Assembly (NCBI RefSeq): GCF_030272615.1 | Contig: NW_026729286.1 | Location: 10,001 to 32,500 of the forward strand | Reading direction: 5' to 3' | DNA from: Cryptomeria japonica | Taxonomy: Eukaryota > Streptophyta > Pinopsida > Cupressales > Cupressaceae | Length of the DNA: 22,500 nucleotides | Shown: positions 17,143 to 22,500 of the stretch, one piece after another | How positions within the stretch are numbered: position 1 is the first letter of the stretch | Layout: each line of letters opens with the position of its first letter | Translations under genes and position numbers: made by a program | Notes under the pieces: generated by a model | What the model saw: the letters and a program-made list of their open reading frames with translations, nothing else | Databases searched by the model: none | What the model was told of the DNA's origin: nothing

Positions 17143-17230
17143 GCCCCTCTAACTCGACCAATGCTGGCGCTCGAACGGTGGTAGCGCTCGGATTTTCATT
17201 GAGCGCCAGCATTGGTCGATTTAGAGGGGC
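17143..17230 (+). other. Near-perfect 30-bp inverted repeat in the predicted 35S leader
   Basis: Arms 17143-17172 and 17201-17230 are complementary at 29 of 30 positions (one mismatch at 17220), with a 28-base loop. It starts about 33 bases after the predicted start. Its relatives after elements 11 and 12 are much more diverged. It would form a long hairpin in the pre-rRNA or a cruciform in the DNA. Confidence 0.85.
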
Positions 17231-17241
17231 ATGCGAGATTC

Positions 17242-17400
17242 CCGAATGCTATGCGAGGGCTCTAACGGAAATGTCTATTGGTTTCGGTATGGATGCAATT
17301 GCGAGTGGTTCGGCAAAGGTAGTCGTTCCGATGCGTCCATGTCGTGGCCAAATCGATAATTCGATTTGAGCCCTCGTATAGCATTTGGGTCTCTCGATGT
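17242..17400 (+). repeat. Diverged 188-bp-family monomer 3
   Basis: CCCGAATGCTATGCGAGGGC, GGTTCGGCAAAGGTAGTCG, CCGATGCGTCC and CGTATAGCATTTGGGTCTC keep the monomer order. It lies between the last promoter and the regular array. Confidence 0.72.
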
Positions 17401-17473
17401 GATTCCGCATTCCAGTCCCTTTGGGCACTGCTTGAGCCGCATCCCAGGGGGTTCCCTTCCCAATAATCTGCCT

Positions 17474-20400
17474 CGCAACCCGATTGCTATGCGGTGAGGC
17501 TCCTCGGCCGCCTCGGAACTATCTGTGTATCAGACGCATCGCGGGATAAGGGGTTGGCAACGGTAGTCGCCCCAAGCGCGTCCGATGCTTGGACCATTCC
17601 GAGGCGGCCCTGAAGCCTCTTCCGTCTAGCCGTTGGGTCCTTCTCGCCGCATCCCTCGCCTCGCACCCCGATTGCTATGCGGTGAGGCTCCTCGGCCGCC
17701 TCGGAACTATCTGTGTATCGGACGCGTCGCGGGATAAGGGGTTGTCACTGGTAGTCGCCCCAAGCGCGTCCGATGCTTGGACCATTCCGAGGCGGCCCTG
17801 AAGCCTCTTCCGTCTAGCCGTTGGGTCCTTCTCGCCGCATCCCTCGCCTCGCACCCCGATTGCTATGCGGTGAGGCTCCTCGGCCGCCTCGGAACTATCT
17901 GTGTATCGGACGCGTCGCGGGATAAGGGGTTGTCATTGGTAGTCGCCCCAAGCGCGTCCGATGCTTGGACCATTCCGAGGCGGCCCTGAAGCCTCTTCCG
18001 TCTAGCCGTTGGGTCCTTCTCGCCGCATCCCTCGCCTCGCACCCCGATTGCTATGCGGTGAGGCTCCTCGGCCGCCTCGGAACTATCTGTGTATCGGACG
18101 CGTCGCGGGATAAGGGGTTGTCACTGGTAGTCGCCCCAAGCGCGTCCGATGCTTGGACCATTCCGAGGCGGCCCTGAAGCCTCTTCCGTCTAGCCGTTGG
18201 GTCCTTCTCGCCGCATCCCTCGCCTCGCACCCCGATTGCTATGCGGTGAGGCTCCTCGGCCGCCTCGGAACTATCTGTGTATCGGACGCGTCGCGGGATA
18301 AGGGGTTGTCACTGGTAGTCGCCCCAAGCGCGTTCGATGCTTGGACCATTCCGAGGCGGCCCTGAAGCCTCTTCCGTCTAGCCGTTGGGTCCTTCTCGCC
18401 GCATCCCTCGCCTCGCACCCCGATTGCTATGCGGTGAGGCTCCTCGGCCGCCTTGGAACTATCTGTGTATCGGACGCGTCGCGGGATAAGGGGTTGTCAC
18501 TGGTAGTCGCCCCAAGCGCGTCCGATGCTTGGACCATTCCGAGGCGGACCCGAAGCCTCTTCCGTCTAGCCGTTGGGTCCTTCTCGCCGCATCCTTCGCC
18601 TCGCACCCCGATTGCTATGCGGTGAGGCTCCTCGGCCGCCTCGGAACTATCTGTGTATCGGACGCGTCGCGGGATAAGGGGTTGTCACTGGTAGTCGCCC
18701 CAAGCGCGTCCGATGCTTGGACCATTCCGAGGCGGACCCGAAGCCTCTTCCGTCTAGCCGTTGGGTCCTTCTCGCCGCATCCCTCGCCTCGCACCCCGAT
18801 TGCTATGCGGTGAGGCTCCTCGGCCGCCTTGGAACTATCTGTGTATCGGACGCGTCGCGGGATAAGGGGTTGTCACTGGTAGTCGCCCCAAGCGCGTCCG
18901 ATGCTTGGACCATTCCGAGGCGGACCCGAAGCCTCTTCCGTCTAGCCGTTGGGTCCTTCTCGCCGCATCCCTCGCCTCGCACCCCGATTGCTATGCGGTG
19001 AGGCTCCTCGGCCGCCTTGGAACTATCTGTGTATCGGACGCGTCGCGGGATAAGGGGTTGTCACTGGTAGTCGCCCCAAGCGCGTCCGATGCTTGGACCA
19101 TTCCGAGGCGGACCCGAAGCCTCTTCCGTCTAGCCGTTGGGTCCTTCTCGCCGCATCCCTCGCCTCGCACCCCGATTGCTATGCGGTGAGGCTCCTCGGC
19201 CGCCTTGGAACTATCTGTGTATCGGACGCGTCGCGGGATAAGGGGTTGTCACTGGTAGTCGCCCCAAGCGCGTCCGATGCTTGGACCATTCCGAGGCGGC
19301 CCCGAAGCCTCTTCCGTGTAGCCGTTGGGTCGTTCTCGCCGCATCCCTCGCCTCGCACCCCGATTGCTATGCGGTGAGGCTCCTCGGCCGCCTTGGAACT
19401 ATCTGTGTATCGGACGCGTCGTGGGATAAGGGGTTGTCACTGGTAGTCGCCCCAAGCGCGTCCGATGCTTGGACCATTCCGAGGCGGCCCCGAAGCCTCT
19501 TCCGTGTAGCCGTTGGGTCCTTCTCGCCGCATCCCTCGCCTCGCACCCCGATTGCTATGCGGTGAGGCTCCTCGGCCGCCTTGGAACTATCTGTGTATCG
19601 GACGCGTCGCGGGATAAGGGGTTGTCACTGGTAGTCGCCCCAAGCGCGTCCGATGCTTGGACCATTCCGAGGCGGACCTGAAGCCTCTTCCCTCTAGCCG
19701 TTGGGGCTTTCTCGCCGCATCCCTCGCCTCGCACCCTGATTGCTATGCTGTGAGGCTCCTCGGCCGCCTTGGAACTATCTGTGTATCGGACGCATCGCGG
19801 GATAAGGGGTTGGCAGTGGTAGTCGCCCCAAGCGCATCCGATGCTTGGACCATTCCGAGGCGGCCCTGCAGGGCGGCCCTGCAGCCTCTTCCGTCTAGCC
19901 GTTGGGGCCATCTCGCCGCATCCCCCACCTCGCACCACGATTGCTATGCGGTGAGGCTCCTTGGCCGCCTCGGAACTATCTGTGTATCGGACGCATCGCG
20001 GGATAAGGGGTTGTCACTGGTAGTCGCCCCAAGCGCGTCCGATGCTTGGACTATTCCGAGGCGGCCCTGCAGCCTCTTCCGTCTAGCCGTTGGGGCCATC
20101 TCGCTGCATCCCCCACCTCCTCGGCCGCCTCGGAACTATCTGTGTATCGGACGCATCGCGGGATAAGGGGTTGGCAGTGGTAGTCGCCCCAAGCGCGTCC
20201 GATGCTTGGACTATTCCGAGGCAGCCCTGCAGCCTCTTCCGTCTAGCCTTTGGGGCCATCTCGCCGCATCCCTCGCCTCGCACCCCGATTGCTATGCGGT
20301 GAGGCTCCTCGGCCGCCTGGGAACTATCTTCGTATCGGACGCATCGCGGGATAAGGGGTTGTCACTGGTAGTCGCCCCAAGCGCGTCCGATGCTTGGACT

Positions 20401-21430
20401 ATTCCGAGGCGGCCCTGTGGCCTCTTCCGTCTAGCCGTTGGGGCCATCTCGCCGCATCCCCCACCTCGCACCCCGATTGCTATGCGGTGAGGCTCTTCGG
20501 CCGCCTTGGAACTATCTTCGTATCGGACGCATCGCGGGATAAGGGGTTGTCACTGGTAGTGGCCCCAAGCGCGTCCGATGCTTGGACTATTCCGAGGCGG
20601 CCCTGCAGCCTCTTCCGTCTAGCCGTTGGGGCCATCTCGCCGCATCCCCCACCTCGCACCCCGATTGCTATGCGGTGAGGCTCCTCGGCCGCCTTGGAAC
20701 TATCTTCGTATCGGACGCATCGCGGGATAAGGGGTTGTCACTGGTAGTCGCCCCAAGCGCGTCCGATGCTTGGACTATTCCGACGCGGCCCTGTGGCCTC
20801 TTCCGTCTAGCCGTTGGGGCCATCTCGCCGCATCCCCCACCTCGCACCCCGATTGCTATGCGGTGAGGCTCCTCGGCCGCCTTGGAACCATCTTCGTATC
20901 GGACGCATCGCGGGATAGGGGGCTGTCACTGGTAGTCGCCCCAAGCGTGTCCGATGCTTGGACCATTCCTAGGCGGCCCTGAAGCCTCTTCCGTCTAGCC
21001 GTTGGGGCCTTCCCGCCCCATCCCTCGCCTCGCACCCCCGATTGCTATGCGGTGAGGCTCCTCGGCCGCCTTGGAACCATCTGTGTATCGGACGCATCGC
21101 GGGATAAGGGGTTGGCACTGGCAGTCGCCCCAAGCGCGTCCGATGCTTGGACCATTCCGAGGTGGCCCTGAAGCCTCTTCCGTCTAGCCGTTGGGGCCTT
21201 CCCGCCCCATCCCTCGCCTCGCACCCCGATTGATATGCGGTGAGGCTCCTCGGCCGCCTTGGAACTATCTGTGTATCGGACGCATCGCGGGATAAGGGGT
21301 TGGCACTGGTAGTCGTCCCAATCGCATCCGATGCTTGGACCATTCCGAGGCGGCCCTGCAGCCTCTTCCGTTTAGCCGTCGGGGCCTTCCCGCCGCATCC
21401 CTCGCCTCGCATCCCGATTCCTATGCGGTG
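17474..21430 (+). repeat. 188-bp tandem array in the predicted 5' ETS (about 21 units)
   Basis: ATTGCTATGCGGTGAGG starts at 17483, 17671 and every 188 bases to 19739, then at 19940, 20288, 20476, 20664, 20852, 21041, 21229 and 21417 (the last copies have one or two changes). The 19739-19940 step is 201 because GGCGGCCCTGCAG is duplicated. The unit between 19940 and 20288 has lost about 28 bases, including ATTGCTATGC. Unit landmarks: CTCCTCGGCCGCCT, GTATCGGACGC, CGGGATAAGGGGTTG, GGTAGTCGCCCC, TTCCGTCTAGCCGTTGGG. The repeated 70-94 residue open frames are by-products of the period. Confidence 0.97.
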
Positions 21431-21478
21431 AGTCTTCTCGGCCGCCGCGGAACTATACCTGTTATTGCTACTGCATCC

Positions 21479-21680
21479 TTCGGCTGGTAACCTCCTCTGC
21501 CGCCTTGGAACGTTCTCTTTGTCGGACGCGTCGCGGGATAAGGGGTTGGCACTGGTAGTCGCCCCAAGCGCGCCCGATGCATAGACCGCTCCGAGTCGAC
21601 CTTGCTTTCAGCCTCTCACATGCATAGACCTCTCTGAGTCGACCCTGCAGCCTCTCACGTTTAGCCTTTGGAATCTCGCC
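21479..21680 (+). repeat. Degenerate 188-bp-family copy at the array edge
   Basis: CTGCCGCCTTGGAACG, TCGGACGCGTCGCGGGATA, AGGGGTTGGCACTGG and TAGTCGCCCCAAGCGCGCCC match the monomer. Then GCATAGACC with CGAGTCGACC occurs twice (about 21580 and 21625), a short local duplication. Confidence 0.75.
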
Positions 21681-21965
21681 TCACAACATGATTGCTATCC
21701 TTGATGCATCCCTTGCCTCGAGCCCTGATTGCTTTCTTGGCTGCATCCCTCCTCTCCTCACAGCCCGGTTGTCATCACTGCTTCATCCGTCGCTTCATGC
21801 ATTCTGGCTGCTGGGCCCTTCCCACCGCACACCTCGATTGCTATCTCTTCTGCATCACACACCCCGATTGCTATCTCTGCTACATCCCTCGGCTCTCACT
21901 TCTGCATCCTTCGCCTCACACCTCGATTGCTATCAATGCTGCATCCGTAACCTCACACCCCGATT
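21681..21965 (+). repeat. Short-period burst of the ATTGCTATC / GCATCCCTCGCCTC piece
   Basis: GATTGCTATC or GATTGCTTTC recurs near 21690, 21728, 21836, 21868 and 21925, each followed by TGCATCC- or CTCGCCTCAC-like sequence. This is the junction piece of the 188-bp monomer (CATCCCTCGCCTCGCACC, CCGATTGCTATG) amplified alone, with units of roughly 30-45 bases. Confidence 0.65.
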
Positions 21966-22095
21966 GCTATGCGGGGAGGCTCCTTGGCCGCCTTGGAAAT
22001 TTCTGTGTGTCGGACGCACCGCGGGATAAGGGGTTGGCACTGGTAGTCGCCCCAAGTGCGCCCGATTCTTAGACCGCTTCGAGGTGACCTCGTAG
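21955..22095 (+). repeat. Last degenerate 188-bp-family copy
   Basis: CCCCGATTGCTATGCGGGGA, GGCCGCCTTGGAA, GTGTCGGACGC, GCGGGATAAGGGGTTGG, TAGTCGCCCCAAGTGCG. It covers most of a monomer and then fades after CGAGGTGACC. Confidence 0.82.
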
Positions 22096-22500
22096 CCTCT
22101 TTCGTCCAGGCTTCCTGCCTTCAACGCCCTTTTTACACCTCGATTGCTATGCGCGGGCTCGTTGGCGTCTATCACCTCTCTGCGAAGAGTGGCACGATGA
22201 TTGTTGGGGTAAATCGTAGCAGTCCGATCTCTGGCCTTGGGCCATTGTGAGGGCTGATCGATTTCCTGTGCGCATCTCGTGTTCGCCCAGTAACAGACTC
22301 GACGACTTGTAATCGGTCTTGTTCCCGATTGTTCCTGGAGGTAGTCTTCGGAACTCTTGGATTTGACCTGTCACTCGAACTGTCCTCTTCCGAGGATGCT
22401 TGTGTGTGTGTGCTTGTGCCATTTCCTTGGCGGTATTAACGAGATATTAAAGAGCGGAGTGAGCGCCTCGCCCAGCTATGTTTGGGGCTCTCACTCCCTT
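22096..22500 (+). other. Apparently unique 5' ETS sequence towards 18S
   Basis: One more TCGATTGCTATGCG near 22139, then no repeat that I can see apart from a short TGTGTGTGTG run near 22400. The 18S start (TACCTGGTTGATCC) is absent, so the ETS continues past the window. No coding sequence recognised. Confidence 0.6.

Noticed and set aside
17143-17230. MITE or other transposable element ends
   Set aside because: The inverted repeat has no flanking target-site duplication that I could see, and related hairpins occur at the same distance from two other promoters, which fits a module part better than an insertion.
17589-21431. Repeated 70-94 residue frames starting MDHSEA or MDYSEA
   Set aside because: They recur exactly every 188 bases and overlap one another, and 188 is not a multiple of three. 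They are by-products of the ETS array.
1-22500. 18S, 5.8S or 25S rRNA coding sequence
   Set aside because: No 18S start (TACCTGGTTGATCC) and no recognisable conserved 25S or 5.8S segment on either strand. The identification as IGS/ETS rests on 5S, promoters and arrays.
1-22500. tRNA, riboswitch or bacterial operon signals
   Set aside because: No cloverleaf-like sequence, Shine-Dalgarno pattern or bacterial promoter arrangement was seen. The only Pol III gene recognised is 5S.

Overview
This window reads as a piece of plant nuclear ribosomal DNA: a very long, repeat-built intergenic spacer (IGS) running into the 5' external transcribed spacer (ETS) of a 35S rRNA unit. I see no protein-coding gene. 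Three observations fix the identity. First, two intact 5S rRNA genes lie on the minus strand (2109-2226 and 10033-10150). Second, thirteen copies of a plant RNA polymerase I start-site motif (TATATAGGGG) lie on the plus strand between 12861 and 17114. Third, a 188-bp tandem array of the kind found in plant 5' ETS follows the last of them. The 35S unit is therefore transcribed left to right. 25S must lie before base 1 and 18S beyond base 22500; neither is in the window. 5S genes inside the 35S spacer ('linked' arrangement), a spacer above 20 kb, and a 5S that starts GGGTGCGATC and ends GCACCC together point to a gymnosperm. Ginkgo is one lineage known to have linked rDNA, but the species cannot be fixed from the sequence alone.

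Layout. 1-3481 is copy 1 of a large segment: GTGCGCAC-rich modules, a T-rich boundary element, a GC-rich linker, the 5S gene, a second GC-rich linker, an A-rich degenerate repeat, and a CACCC/CACCTTGG array. 3481-7923 is a second run of GTGCGCAC modules, separated by about nine copies of a 120-bp T-tract/hairpin module, with older internal duplications. 7924-11405 is copy 2 of the 5S segment; only three differences from copy 1 were noticed over about 3.48 kb. 11406-12560 is a longer continuation of the CACCC array. 12560-17120 is the Pol I promoter region: six promoter-like modules spaced mostly 157 bp, a 38/52-bp palindromic array, four modules spaced 311 bp, a 50/56-bp array, then three larger modules of about 440-490 bp. 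17474-21430 is the 188-bp array, about 21 units. 21430-22095 holds degenerate relatives of it, and 22095-22500 is apparently unique ETS.

How it fits together. The promoter copies probably act as spacer promoters, with the last one (17105) or one of the last three as the likeliest gene promoter. That would make the pre-rRNA leader at least 5.4 kb inside this window. Segments downstream of the last promoters are diverged relatives of the 188-bp monomer, so promoter modules and ETS array share an origin. The predicted starts are followed by inverted repeats, some with paired base changes between copies. The 5S genes are transcribed against the 35S direction and carry their own internal promoter and T-run terminators. 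The many long open frames on both strands are by-products of GC-rich, stop-poor tandem repeats and are not annotated as genes.
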